Origin: Oscillospiraceae bacterium | Lineage (GTDB): Bacteria; Bacillota; Clostridia; Oscillospirales; Ruminococcaceae | NCBI GenBank assembly: GCA_022768545.1 | Contig: JALELV010000072.1 | Coordinates: forward strand, 1-33,734 | Direction of reading: 5' to 3' | DNA length: 33,734 bases | In this document: in pieces, positions 1 to 7,136 of the stretch | Layout of the letters: every line of letters begins with the position of its first letter | Numbering within the stretch: the first letter of the stretch is position 1 | Program-made: the position numbers and the translations under genes | Notes under the pieces: generated by a model | Told to the model about the DNA's origin: nothing | The model's database searches: none | Seen by the model: only the letters and a program-made list of their open reading frames with translations

Positions 1-1
1 C

Positions 2-1552
2 TACCAGTATGTCAAAGGCGGCAGGATCGTTGCCCGCAATGCAAAACCCGGTGAGACCATCACCACCCTGGACGGCATCGTGCGGGAGCTCTCCCCTGAA
101 ATGCTGGTCATCGCCGACGAAAAAGACCCATCCGCTGTGGCAGGTGTCATGGGCGGCGAGTACAGCGGCATCAACGACAACACCCGGATGATTGTCTTTG
201 AGGCCGCCTGTTTCCAGGGCAGCTCCGTGCGCACCACCGCCAAGAAGCTCGGTATGCGCACCGAGAGCTCCGGCCGCTTTGAAAAGGGCCTGGACCCCAA
301 CACCTGCCTTCCCGCCATTCAGCGCGCCTGTGAGCTGGTAGAAATGCTGGGTGCCGGCGAGGTCATCGGCGGCATTATCGACGTGGACAACTCCTCCCAT
401 GAGCCCACCCGCATCCGCCTGGAGCCGGAGTGGACCAACCGTTTCCTGGGTATTGAGCTGCCCCGGGAGGAGATGGTTCGGATCCTCGAAGAGCTGGAGT
501 GCAAAATGGACGGGGATGACATCATCGTTCCCTCCTTCCGCGCAGACCTGCAGCACAAGGCCGATATCGCGGAGGAGATCGCCCGCATCTACGGCTACAA
601 CAAGATCCCCGTCACCGCTATCCGCGGCGTGGCGGAAGGCGGCTTCACCCCATATCAGAAGTTTGAGCAGGCCGTCTCCGGCGCGCTGCTGGCCCAGGGC
701 TGCAGCGAGGTGGCCACTTACTCCTTTATCAGCCCCAAATACTACGATAAGATCCGCCTGCCGGGGGATTCCCCCCTGCGCCGGTCCATCACCATCCAAA
801 ACCCCCTGGGCGAGGATACCAGCGTGATGCGCACCATCGCGGTCCCCTCCATGCTGGAGGTGCTCTCCCGCAATTTCAACAACCGCAACCCGGAGGTCTC
901 TGTCTTTGAGATCGCCACCGAATATATTCCTACCCAGCCCGACCAGCTGCCGGAGGAAAACCCGGTCGTGATGATCGGCATGTACGGCGAGGGCACCGAT
1001 TTTTACAGCATGAAAGGCGTTGTGGAGGAGCTTTTGAAGGTGCTCGGCATTGAGGATCTGGATGTTCAAGCGGAGGCCTCCCTTCCCTACTACCATCCGG
1101 GCCGCTGCGCCCGCCTCTTTGCCGGTTCGGAAGAGCTCGGCACCATGGGCGAGATCCATCCTCTGGTGGCGGAAAACTACGAGATCAACTCCCGCGCCTA
1201 TGTGGCGCGGCTGGATGGAAAAGCGCTGTTTGCCCATGCGGACAACAACAAGTCCTACCATCCGCTGCCCAAATTCCCCGCCTCCTCCAGAGACCTGGCG
1301 CTGCTCTGCGACGAAGAGCTTCCGGTACTCTCCATCGAAAAGGCGATCCGCCAAGGGGTCGGCAAGATCCTGGAGCGGGTACAGCTCTTTGACGTCTACC
1401 GCGGACAGCAGGTCCCCCAAGGCAAAAAGAGCGTGGCCTATAATATCACCATGCGCGCCTCCGACCGCACCCTCACCGACGAGGAGGCGGTCCGCGCCGT
1501 CCAGAAGGCCCTGCGCCTGCTGGCGGAACTGGGCGCAGTTCTTCGGACCTGA
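2..1552 (+). CDS. pheT: Phenylalanyl-tRNA synthetase beta subunit, 3' part
   Basis: This is the C-terminal 516 residues of the beta subunit of the alpha2-beta2 enzyme that charges tRNA-Phe in the cytoplasm. The reading frame is open from base 2, so the N-terminal part lies outside the window. The visible part begins in the B3/B4 editing domain (motif AVAGVMGGEYSGI near residue 45). It continues through a B5 domain (around RIRLEPEWTNRFLG) and the catalytic-like core. It ends with an FDX-ACB anticodon-binding domain (PKFPASSRDLALLCDEE near residue 430). pheS would be expected just upstream. A good intrinsic terminator follows 22 bases after the stop, so pheT is the last gene of its transcript. 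The internal ATG at position 80 is not the real start, because homology to PheT runs through it to the window edge. Confidence 0.96.
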   Translation, partial: YQYVKGGRIVARNAKPGETITTLDGIVRELSPEMLVIADEKDPSAVAGVMGGEYSGINDNTRMIVFEAACFQGSSVRTTAKKLGMRTESSGRFEKGLDPNTCLPAIQRACELVEMLGAGEVIGGIIDVDNSSHEPTRIRLEPEWTNRFLGIELPREEMVRILEELECKMDGDDIIVPSFRADLQHKADIAEEIARIYGYNKIPVTAIRGVAEGGFTPYQKFEQAVSGALLAQGCSEVATYSFISPKYYDKIRLPGDSPLRRSITIQNPLGEDTSVMRTIAVPSMLEVLSRNFNNRNPEVSVFEIATEYIPTQPDQLPEENPVVMIGMYGEGTDFYSMKGVVEELLKVLGIEDLDVQAEASLPYYHPGRCARLFAGSEELGTMGEIHPLVAENYEINSRAYVARLDGKALFAHADNNKSYHPLPKFPASSRDLALLCDEELPVLSIEKAIRQGVGKILERVQLFDVYRGQQVPQGKKSVAYNITMRASDRTLTDEEAVRAVQKALRLLAELGAVLRT

Positions 1553-1574
1553 TCCGGAAACAATAGCAGCCGAA

Positions 1575-1613
1575 CAGCCGGAGAAAAATTTTCCTCCGGC
1601 TGTCTTTTGTTTT
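1575..1613 (+). terminator. Intrinsic terminator after pheT
   Basis: A nine-base stem CAGCCGGAG / CTCCGGCTG (1575-1583 with 1594-1602) encloses an A/T-rich loop and is followed by TCTTTTGTTTT. It lies 22 bases after the pheT stop and separates pheT from ireB. Confidence 0.85.
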
Positions 1614-1731
1614 AACCGGCTTTGCATCAAAGGACCTTTTCCGCGTTCACCGAGGTATTTATAATATTCAAACCCGGAAAATGGCTATCGCATTTTACAA
1701 AAAAGCCACAGATTGTTCTCCAATTGTGACC

Positions 1732-1760
1732 TTGATATTTTGCCCTTTTTCGTGTATGCT
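1732..1760 (+). promoter_or_regulatory. Sigma-A type promoter for ireB
   Basis: A -35 box TTGATA (1732-1737) and a -10 box TATGCT (1755-1760) are separated by 17 bases, with a TG just before the -10. It sits 55 bases upstream of the ireB start in an AT-rich stretch following the pheT terminator. Confidence 0.65.
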
Positions 1761-1814
1761 ATTTTTATATTCAGTTCCCTATTTAAAATCAATCAGAACA
1801 GGAGGGTATCAGCC

Positions 1815-2060
1815 ATGCACGAACCAACTATTTCTTTCTCTATCCATGAGGACCAGGAAAAGGAGATCAAGCAGATCCTGTCCGCCGTCTATGATGCCCT
1901 TCGTCAAAAGGGATATAACCCCATTAATCAGATCGTCGGCTATATTCTCTCGGAGGACCCCACCTACATCACAACATATAACAATGCCAGAAGCCTTATC
2001 CGCAGGATCGACAGAGATGAGCTGCTTCAGATCCTAGTAAAATCTTACTTAAGCGAATAA
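1815..2060 (+). CDS. ireB: IreB family regulatory phosphoprotein (UPF0297)
   Basis: This 81-residue small cytoplasmic protein belongs to the IreB/YrzL family. In Enterococcus faecalis, IreB is a substrate of the PASTA-domain Ser/Thr kinase IreK and modulates intrinsic cephalosporin resistance. Visible family features are the short acidic/hydrophobic N-terminus with phosphorylatable Thr and Ser residues (Thr5, Ser7, Ser9), the segment [20 protein letters not shown], and the Asp-rich end [15 protein letters not shown] chose the ATG at 1815 because GGAGGG lies ten bases upstream; in-frame codons further upstream have no ribosome site. In many Firmicutes ireB is followed by ruvX (yrrK) and yrzB. 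Here it stands alone between two terminators, so it appears to be a single-gene transcript. Family assignment is firm; the link to a kinase in this organism is inferred. Confidence 0.9.
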   Translation: MHEPTISFSIHEDQEKEIKQILSAVYDALRQKGYNPINQIVGYILSEDPTYITTYNNARSLIRRIDRDELLQILVKSYLSE

Positions 2061-2118
2061 AGCCCAGGCAAAAAGCTCCATTTTCTGTTTTGCGGCGTTT
2101 TTTGGGGGTTTACGCTTG

Positions 2119-2147
2119 AAAGGCTGCCCAGCAGGGCGGCCTTTTTA
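2119..2147 (+). terminator. Intrinsic terminator after ireB
   Basis: An AGGCTGCCC / GGGCGGCCT stem (nine pairs, one a G-T wobble) with an AGCA loop is followed by TTTTT. It lies about 60 bases after the ireB stop. Confidence 0.8.
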
Positions 2148-2165
2148 CGTTCATACTTTATTTGT

Positions 2166-2194
2166 TTTACAATCTCTCTGTTTTATGATATATT
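2166..2194 (+). promoter_or_regulatory. Sigma-A promoter for the 2276 gene
   Basis: A -35 box TTTACA (2166-2171) and a -10 box TATATT (2189-2194) have a 17-base spacer in very AT-rich DNA. Transcription would begin near 2201, giving a leader of about 75 bases that contains the hairpin at 2222-2249. Confidence 0.7.
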
Positions 2195-2221
2195 ATATAT
2201 AGTAATAAGGTCGTTTTGGCG

Positions 2222-2249
2222 GATGAACCTGCCTGCAGGCGGGTTCATC
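2222..2249 (+). promoter_or_regulatory. 28-base inverted repeat in the leader of the 2276 gene
   Basis: GATGAACCTGCC and GGCGGGTTCATC form a 12-pair stem (one T-G wobble) around TGCA, located between the promoter and the ribosome site AGGAGG at 2262-2267. As RNA it is a stable hairpin near the 5' end; as DNA it is a near-palindrome that a dimeric repressor could bind just downstream of +1. It has no T-run, so it is not a terminator. Confidence 0.7.
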
Positions 2250-2275
2250 TGTACTGTTCACAGGAGGAATTTGAT

Positions 2276-2575
2276 ATGGCAGACAAGAACGAAACAAAGT
2301 TTTTGACCTATAAAGGCAAGCCGCTCGTCCGCTCTGGAAACACTCTGTACTACGGCGATATGTCGGACGAATACGTCGTCATGATGCAGATCCTCAGCGT
2401 TAAGGAAATAGACGGCACCGACATGGCGCAGAAAGTCTCCGTGCAGCTGCTCTCCACCAACGCCGACCTCCGGCCCAAAGAGAGGGTCATCCGCAAAAGC
2501 GAAAAAGAGGGGCTTTACAACGCCATCGATATTGGGAGCATCTGGTTAGAGCGTGCACTGGCAGGCACTATGTGA
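2276..2575 (+). CDS. Small conserved-looking protein of unknown function
   Basis: This encodes a 99-residue soluble protein that I cannot assign to a named family. The start ATG at 2276 is set by AGGAGG eight bases upstream; a longer in-frame version from 2216 would run through the leader hairpin and is unlikely. No signal peptide, membrane segment or cysteine is present. The protein is mixed-charge, with a predicted beta-rich N-terminal half (FLTYKGKPLVRSGNTLYYG) and a C-terminal segment ending in an amphipathic helix (IDIGSIWLERALAG). It has its own consensus promoter, a leader with a strong hairpin and a terminator, so it is a monocistronic unit between ireB and the convergent his operon. 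Codon use resembles the neighbours and there is no sign of recent transfer. Translation is well supported; function is unknown. Confidence 0.8.
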   Translation: MADKNETKFLTYKGKPLVRSGNTLYYGDMSDEYVVMMQILSVKEIDGTDMAQKVSVQLLSTNADLRPKERVIRKSEKEGLYNAIDIGSIWLERALAGTM

Positions 2576-2593
2576 ACCCGCCGGAAAATAATG

Positions 2594-2625
2594 TAAAAAA
2601 AGACAGCCGAGGGCTGTCTTTTTTG
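2594..2625. terminator. Bidirectional terminator between the 2276 gene and hisE
   Basis: The stem AGACAGCC / GGCTGTCT (2601-2608 with 2612-2619) has a three-base loop. It is flanked by an A-run on the left and a T-run on the right, so it ends both the plus-strand gene at 2575 and the minus-strand his operon ending at 2646. Confidence 0.85.
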
Positions 2626-2645
2626 TTGTGGAAATAATTTCGAGA

Positions 2646-2972
2646 TCACGTGTTCCGGTCAGTCTGGCGGAACGTCTTGAGGTTTCCGATCTTGCGGCTG
2701 CGCTGCTCCAGAATATCCATAACCTCCCCCAGCAGGATCTCCTGTTCCGTCATCAACACCGTCAGGTGATAGAAAAGATCGCAGAGCTCATTCTCCGTGT
2801 CCTCTTTTTTTCCATTTTTTGCGGCAATGATCACCTCGGCGCACTCTTCCCCGCACTTTTTTAAGATCTTGTCGATGCCCTGTTCAAACAGATAGCAGGT
2901 ATAAGAGCCCTCCGCCGGGTGAGTTTTCCTCTCCTGCACCACACGATACAGGCCTTCCAATGCGTTATTCAC
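2646..2972 (-). CDS. hisE: Phosphoribosyl-ATP pyrophosphohydrolase
   Basis: HisE catalyses the second step of histidine synthesis, hydrolysing phosphoribosyl-ATP to phosphoribosyl-AMP and pyrophosphate in the cytoplasm. The 108-residue protein has the all-alpha MazG-like fold signature: [12 protein letters not shown] followed by [15 protein letters not shown], carrying the acidic residues that bind magnesium. Its length matches the stand-alone family. The start ATG lies inside the end of hisI, an eight-base overlap that implies translational coupling. It is the last gene of the operon, with a bidirectional terminator 20 bases beyond the stop. HisE and HisI are separate proteins here, whereas they are fused in enteric bacteria. 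Confidence 0.95.
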   Translation of the reverse strand: MNNALEGLYRVVQERKTHPAEGSYTCYLFEQGIDKILKKCGEECAEVIIAAKNGKKEDTENELCDLFYHLTVLMTEQEILLGEVMDILEQRSRKIGNLKTFRQTDRNT

Positions 2973-3297
2973 CGAAACTTTCCCCTTCCAATCTGCGGTA
3001 AAAGCAGCTGTGATGGCCGGTATGGCAGGCAGCGCCCGTCTGCCGTACCATCACGAGCAGCGTGTCCTCATCGCAGTCATAATACAGATCTTTCACCCTT
3101 TGAAGATGCCCGGAGACAGCACCCTTGTTCCACAGCTCCTGCCTCGACCGGCTCCAAAACCAGGTGTAGCCGGTATCCAGGGTCTTCTGGAGGCTTTCCC
3201 GGTTCATATATGCAAGCATCAGCACTTCCCGGGTATCCGCTTCCTGCACGATAGCGGGGATCAGCGCCGATTTTACAAAAAAGCTGTCTAAGTTCAA
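2965..3297 (-). CDS. hisI: Phosphoribosyl-AMP cyclohydrolase (TTG start)
   Basis: HisI opens the purine ring of phosphoribosyl-AMP, the third step of histidine synthesis. The 110-residue product shows the magnesium-binding DCDEDTLL motif and the zinc-ligand segment [11 protein letters not shown], plus the family segment [16 protein letters not shown]. The start is inferred to be TTG at 3297-3295, which overlaps the hisF stop (TTGA) and has AAGGCGGTG as ribosome site. Longer versions upstream lie antisense-free but inside hisF in another frame and lack family similarity. This overlap suggests that translation of hisI depends on ribosomes finishing hisF. The stop lies within hisE. Confidence 0.93.
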   Translation of the reverse strand: MNLDSFFVKSALIPAIVQEADTREVLMLAYMNRESLQKTLDTGYTWFWSRSRQELWNKGAVSGHLQRVKDLYYDCDEDTLLVMVRQTGAACHTGHHSCFYRRLEGESFGE

Positions 3298-4064
3298 AGC
3301 CCCACCGCCTTCCTTACCGGAACGCCCTGCCCGGCCAAATATTCCTTTACCTGCCCCACAGTGAGCTCCCGATAGTGGAACAGGCTGGCGGCCAGCGCCG
3401 CGTCTGCTCCGGTTTTTTGAAAAACTTCCGCAAAATCCTTCAGGCACCCACAGCCGCCGCTGGCGATGACGGGAATTCTGACCAGGCGGCTCACCGTATC
3501 GGTCAGCTCCAAGTCAAAGCCGTTTTTGGTGCCGTCGGCATCCATAGAGGTAAGCAGGATCTCACCCGCTCCCCGGCTCTCGCACTCCCGGATCCACTGC
3601 AGGGCGTCCAGGCCGGTATCGATACGGCCGCCGTTGATAAACACAGCGCAGCTTCCGTCCTCCCGGCGCTTCACATCCACCGCCACCACCACGCACTGAC
3701 TGCCGAATTTGTCCGCCGCCCGGGAGATAAGCTCCGGGTCCCGGATGGCGGCGGAGTTGACCGACACTTTGTCGGCACCCGCCCGCAGGGTATCGCGGTA
3801 ATCCTCCAGAGTGTGGATCCCGCCTCCCACCGTAAGCGGGACAAAAACTTTTTTTGCGGTGCGCCGCACCACATCCAGCATGGTGCCGCGCCCCTCGTGA
3901 GTGGCGGTGATATCCAGAAAAGTGATCTCATCCGCGCCCTGGCGGTCGTATTCCATGGCGCATTCCACCGGGTCTCCCACTTCTTTAATTCCCACAAAGT
4001 TGATGCCTTTTACCACCCTGCCTCCCTGCACATCCAGGCAGGGGATGATTCGTTTTGCCAGCAC
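3294..4064 (-). CDS. hisF: Imidazole glycerol phosphate synthase, cyclase subunit
   Basis: HisF is the (beta/alpha)8 barrel that, with ammonia from HisH, converts PRFAR to imidazole glycerol phosphate and AICAR. The 256-residue length is typical. The two catalytic aspartates are visible: one in [16 protein letters not shown] (Asp11) and one in [10 protein letters not shown] (about Asp130). The phosphate-binding loops [11 protein letters not shown] and ASGGCG are also intact. The gene starts three bases after the hisA stop and ends overlapping the hisI TTG start. HisF and HisH, the two subunits, are separated by hisA, which is the common order in Firmicutes. Confidence 0.97.
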   Translation of the reverse strand: MLAKRIIPCLDVQGGRVVKGINFVGIKEVGDPVECAMEYDRQGADEITFLDITATHEGRGTMLDVVRRTAKKVFVPLTVGGGIHTLEDYRDTLRAGADKVSVNSAAIRDPELISRAADKFGSQCVVVAVDVKRREDGSCAVFINGGRIDTGLDALQWIRECESRGAGEILLTSMDADGTKNGFDLELTDTVSRLVRIPVIASGGCGCLKDFAEVFQKTGADAALAASLFHYRELTVGQVKEYLAGQGVPVRKAVGL

Positions 4065-4067
4065 TCC

Positions 4068-4784
4068 TTATCCCTCCGCCGTTTTGACGGCCGCCGCAAG
4101 GTCGATGCCGCCGTTATAGACCGCTCTGCCCACAATGGCACCCCATACTCCCAGGGACTTCACCTGCCGCAGATCCTCCATGCAGCTGATGCCGCCGCTG
4201 GCGACGATCCGGCAGGAAACGGCGTTTTCAATGCGCTCCAGTTGTTCCAAGTTTGGCCCCCCCATCATGCCGTCCTTTGCGATATCGGTAAAGATGATGG
4301 TTCCCACCCCGGCCTGTTCCATGGCCCGGGCAAGGTCGATATAGCAGACGGAGCTCCCCTCCAGCCAGCCTCCCGCCGCGGCCAGCCCTTTTTTGGCGTC
4401 GATCCCCACGGCGATCCGGCCTCCCCACAGGCGTACCATCTCCCGGACAAAAGCCGGGTCTTTTACCGCGGCGGAGCCTAAAATGACCCGTGACACGCCC
4501 CCCGTAAGGTAAGTTTCCACCGCCTCCGCGGTACGGATCCCCCCTCCGGCTTCCACCTGCAGGCCGCTCTCCCGGGCGACCTGCAGGATCACCTTCCGGT
4601 TTTGCCCCACCCCGGTGCGGGCTCCGTCCAGATCCACCATATGGATCCACTGTGCCCCGGCCTTCCGGAAAGCGGCGGCGGTGTCCATCGGATCTTCCGC
4701 CACCTTTTCCACCGTGTCAAAATTGCCTTTTTTTAACCGGACGCAGCTTCCTCCAATCAAATCGATCGCCGGCAGAAGCACCAT
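4068..4784 (-). CDS. hisA: ProFAR isomerase (HisA)
   Basis: HisA performs the Amadori rearrangement of ProFAR to PRFAR. The 238-residue barrel carries the catalytic Asp8 in LLPAIDLIGG and a second aspartate in AVGIDAKKG (about residue 127). The phosphate-binding VEAGGGIR and IVASGGIS segments are present. The loop usually written TDISRDGTLSGPN reads TDIAKDGMMGGPN, a mild and probably tolerated variation. In this lineage tryptophan biosynthesis genes are not in view, so I cannot say whether the enzyme also has PriA-like activity. It lies 30 bases after hisH and three bases before hisF. Confidence 0.96.
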   Translation of the reverse strand: MVLLPAIDLIGGSCVRLKKGNFDTVEKVAEDPMDTAAAFRKAGAQWIHMVDLDGARTGVGQNRKVILQVARESGLQVEAGGGIRTAEAVETYLTGGVSRVILGSAAVKDPAFVREMVRLWGGRIAVGIDAKKGLAAAGGWLEGSSVCYIDLARAMEQAGVGTIIFTDIAKDGMMGGPNLEQLERIENAVSCRIVASGGISCMEDLRQVKSLGVWGAIVGRAVYNGGIDLAAAVKTAEG

Positions 4785-4814
4785 CTGTCATCCATCCTTT
4801 CTTTAAGGCCGCCC

Positions 4815-5414
4815 TCAGCGCAGCTCACAAAAGTTTTTTAAAACCCGCAGCCCCACAGCTCCACTCTTTTCGGGGTGAAACTGCGCCCCGAAAATATGCC
4901 CACGGAACACCAGCGCCGGTATCTTTTCGCCGTACTGCGTCCAGGCGGCCAGGTGCTCCTCCCGGGGGGCGGCGCGGAAAGAGTGTACAAAATACACCGA
5001 GGAGCCCTCCGGCACTCCAGAGAGCAGTGGGCACTCGTTTTGAAACACAAGCTCGTTCCAGCCCATATGGGGGATCTTGAGCCCCAGGGCACAGATCTTT
5101 TCCACACGGCCGGGCAGGAGCCCCAGCCCGCGGGTGACGGCAAACTCTTCCCCTTCCTCAAACAGCACCTGCATTCCAAGGCAGATCCCCAAAAAGGGCT
5201 TTTTTTCCGCCTCCCGCCGCAGAAGCTCCGTGAGGCCCTTCCGCTCCAGCATGGCCATAATATCTGGAAACGCGCCCACCCCGGGCAGGATCAGCCTGTC
5301 TGCCGCCGAGATCTCCCCAGGGTCACTGGTGATCCGGCCGGGTATCTCCAGAGCGTCCAGGGCGTTTTTTACGCTGAAAAGATTGCCGGCGCCGTAGTCG
5401 ATCACTGCTGTCAT
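4815..5414 (-). CDS. hisH: Imidazole glycerol phosphate synthase, glutaminase subunit
   Basis: HisH is a class I glutamine amidotransferase that feeds ammonia to HisF. The 199-residue protein has the oxyanion strand LPGVGAFPD, the nucleophile elbow GICLGMQVLFE containing the catalytic Cys, and the His-Glu pair in AQFHPEKSG. It has a good AGGAGG ribosome site a few bases before its ATG, and it follows hisB by 25 bases. All catalytic triad residues are intact, so the complex with HisF should be active. Confidence 0.96.
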   Translation of the reverse strand: MTAVIDYGAGNLFSVKNALDALEIPGRITSDPGEISAADRLILPGVGAFPDIMAMLERKGLTELLRREAEKKPFLGICLGMQVLFEEGEEFAVTRGLGLLPGRVEKICALGLKIPHMGWNELVFQNECPLLSGVPEGSSVYFVHSFRAAPREEHLAAWTQYGEKIPALVFRGHIFGAQFHPEKSGAVGLRVLKNFCELR

Positions 5415-5439
5415 ACAGCATTCCTCCTATTTGGTCAAG

Positions 5440-6021
5440 TCACAGCATACCTTTGGAAGAGAGAACCTCCCCTGTTTTTGAAAGGGAAACGGCCTCCCGC
5501 AGGCTATGGGCAAAGGCTTTGAACAAGGCCTCTATCTTGTGATGGTCGTTGCGCCCGTACAGGATTTTTAAATGCAGCGTAATGCCCGAGTGCATGGCAG
5601 CCGCGCGAAAAAACTCCTCAGTCATACAGGTGTCGAAGGTGCCCACCCTCGCATTTTCAAAGGGGCTGTCAAAGACGAGAAACGGGCGCCCGCTGATATC
5701 CAGTGCGCAAAATCCTAACGCCTCATCCATGGGAATATAAAAACTGCCGTAGCGGCGGATGCCGCTTTTATCTCCTAAGGCCTTTGCCAGGGCCTGGCCC
5801 AGCACAATGCCAACATCTTCCACCGTGTGGTGACAGTCCACGTCCAGGTCCCCCCGGCAGGAGACGGAGAGATCGCACCCGGAATGCACCGCAAAGGCGG
5901 TGAGCATGTGGTCTAAAAAGCCTATCCCGGTGTTGATCTCCGCCTGGCCGGAACCATCCACCTCCAAATCCATGCAGATCTCCGTTTCACGGGTCTTTCG
6001 CTGGATCTTTACTTTTCTCAT
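5440..6021 (-). CDS. hisB: Imidazoleglycerol-phosphate dehydratase
   Basis: HisB dehydrates imidazole glycerol phosphate to imidazole acetol phosphate. The 193-residue length shows the monofunctional form, without the histidinol-phosphatase domain found in enterics. The manganese-binding motifs HHTVEDVGIVLG and GRNDHHKIEALFKAFAHSLR are present, as is the N-terminal GIGFLDHM. The start overlaps the hisC stop by four bases (ATGA). A separate histidinol-phosphatase (HisK or HisN type) is needed and is not in this window. Confidence 0.96.
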   Translation of the reverse strand: MRKVKIQRKTRETEICMDLEVDGSGQAEINTGIGFLDHMLTAFAVHSGCDLSVSCRGDLDVDCHHTVEDVGIVLGQALAKALGDKSGIRRYGSFYIPMDEALGFCALDISGRPFLVFDSPFENARVGTFDTCMTEEFFRAAAMHSGITLHLKILYGRNDHHKIEALFKAFAHSLREAVSLSKTGEVLSSKGML

Positions 6022-7088
6022 TTTTCACTCCTCCATATTTGGGAAAGCGCTTCCAAAAAACGTCTGTTCTCCGCCGGGGAACCCGCCGTGACCCGCAGGT
6101 TCTCCCCCATATGCCAGATCATGATCCCCTCCCGTTTCAGCGCCTCATAAGTACCAGCGGCATCCCGTACTTTTAAAAAAACGAAATTTGTCTGGCTGGG
6201 GAAAATTTCCCGAAGCTGGGAAAACCCGGAAAAATCCTCGCGCAGAGCCCTCTCCAGCGCTTTTCGGGAGGAGACCAGCTTTTGCCGGCAGTCCTTTAGA
6301 AGGTCAGGGCGGGAGAGCACCGCCTCCCCCACGGCCTGGGTAAGGGCATTAACATTGTAAGGTGATTTTGCCGCCCGCAGGGCACGGGTGACTGTCCTCC
6401 CCGCGGCGGCAAAACCCAGCCGCGCCCCTGCCATGCCAATGGCCTTGGAACAGGTTTTGAGGACGATCAGGTTTTCACGCTGCACCGCCTGGTCCATCAC
6501 GGACTGATCTTCCGCGCAGAACTCCATATAGGCCTCGTCCACCACCACAAGGCAGGGCGCTTCCAGCAGACGGAGCACCCCGTCCCGACCAAGCAGCAGC
6601 GAAGTTGGGTTGCAGGGGTTTGAGAAGATCAGCAAGTCGATCTTTTCCCGGGAAATTGCCTCCAGCACCGCATCCGGGTCGATCTTCAGGGACGGAGGCT
6701 TTGGCAGAACAATATTTTGAAGTTCAAAAATCTCTCCGTAAAAACGATACATGGAAAAATCCGGTGTAAGGGTGAGCACCTTTCCGCCTTTCGGCAGCAG
6801 CGCTCCGCAGATCAGAGAGATCAGCTCATCCGAGCCATTGCCCGCCGTCAGGCATTCCTCCGGGATCTGATAGAGGCTGGAAAAGGCACGACAGGGCCCA
6901 TGGGCGGCGGGGTCCGGGTAGCGGTTCAGTAAGACGGCCGAAAGGGCCCGCTGAATCGTCTTGGCAAGCTCCGGGCAGTGGTCCGGGCTCAAAAAACTCT
7001 CGTTTGCGTCCAGGCGTACGGGGTATTCCCCGCTCACCGGCTCATAGGGAATTAGATTTCTGATTTTATCCGGGAGGATATATGCCAT
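6018..7088 (-). CDS. hisC: Histidinol-phosphate aminotransferase
   Basis: HisC is a PLP-dependent fold-type I aminotransferase that converts imidazole acetol phosphate to histidinol phosphate with glutamate as amino donor. The 356 residues include SNPCNPTS, the DEAYMEF segment, and the lysine that binds PLP in LKTCSKAIGMAGARLGFA (around residue 215). The conserved N-terminal LDANE and C-terminal GENLRVTAG segments are seen. The gene begins 48 bases after hisD and overlaps hisB by four bases. The substrate assignment rests on the operon context as well as the sequence. Confidence 0.95.
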   Translation of the reverse strand: MAYILPDKIRNLIPYEPVSGEYPVRLDANESFLSPDHCPELAKTIQRALSAVLLNRYPDPAAHGPCRAFSSLYQIPEECLTAGNGSDELISLICGALLPKGGKVLTLTPDFSMYRFYGEIFELQNIVLPKPPSLKIDPDAVLEAISREKIDLLIFSNPCNPTSLLLGRDGVLRLLEAPCLVVVDEAYMEFCAEDQSVMDQAVQRENLIVLKTCSKAIGMAGARLGFAAAGRTVTRALRAAKSPYNVNALTQAVGEAVLSRPDLLKDCRQKLVSSRKALERALREDFSGFSQLREIFPSQTNFVFLKVRDAAGTYEALKREGIMIWHMGENLRVTAGSPAENRRFLEALSQIWRSEK

Positions 7089-7136
7089 AAAAATGCTCCG
7101 TTCTGCCGACCTGCGGCGCTCATTTGACCAGGAAGC

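Noticed and set aside
3375-4481. Long plus-strand open frame of 368 codons opposite hisF and hisA
   Set aside because: It lies fully antisense to two well-supported his genes, has no ribosome site, and is a result of high GC content.
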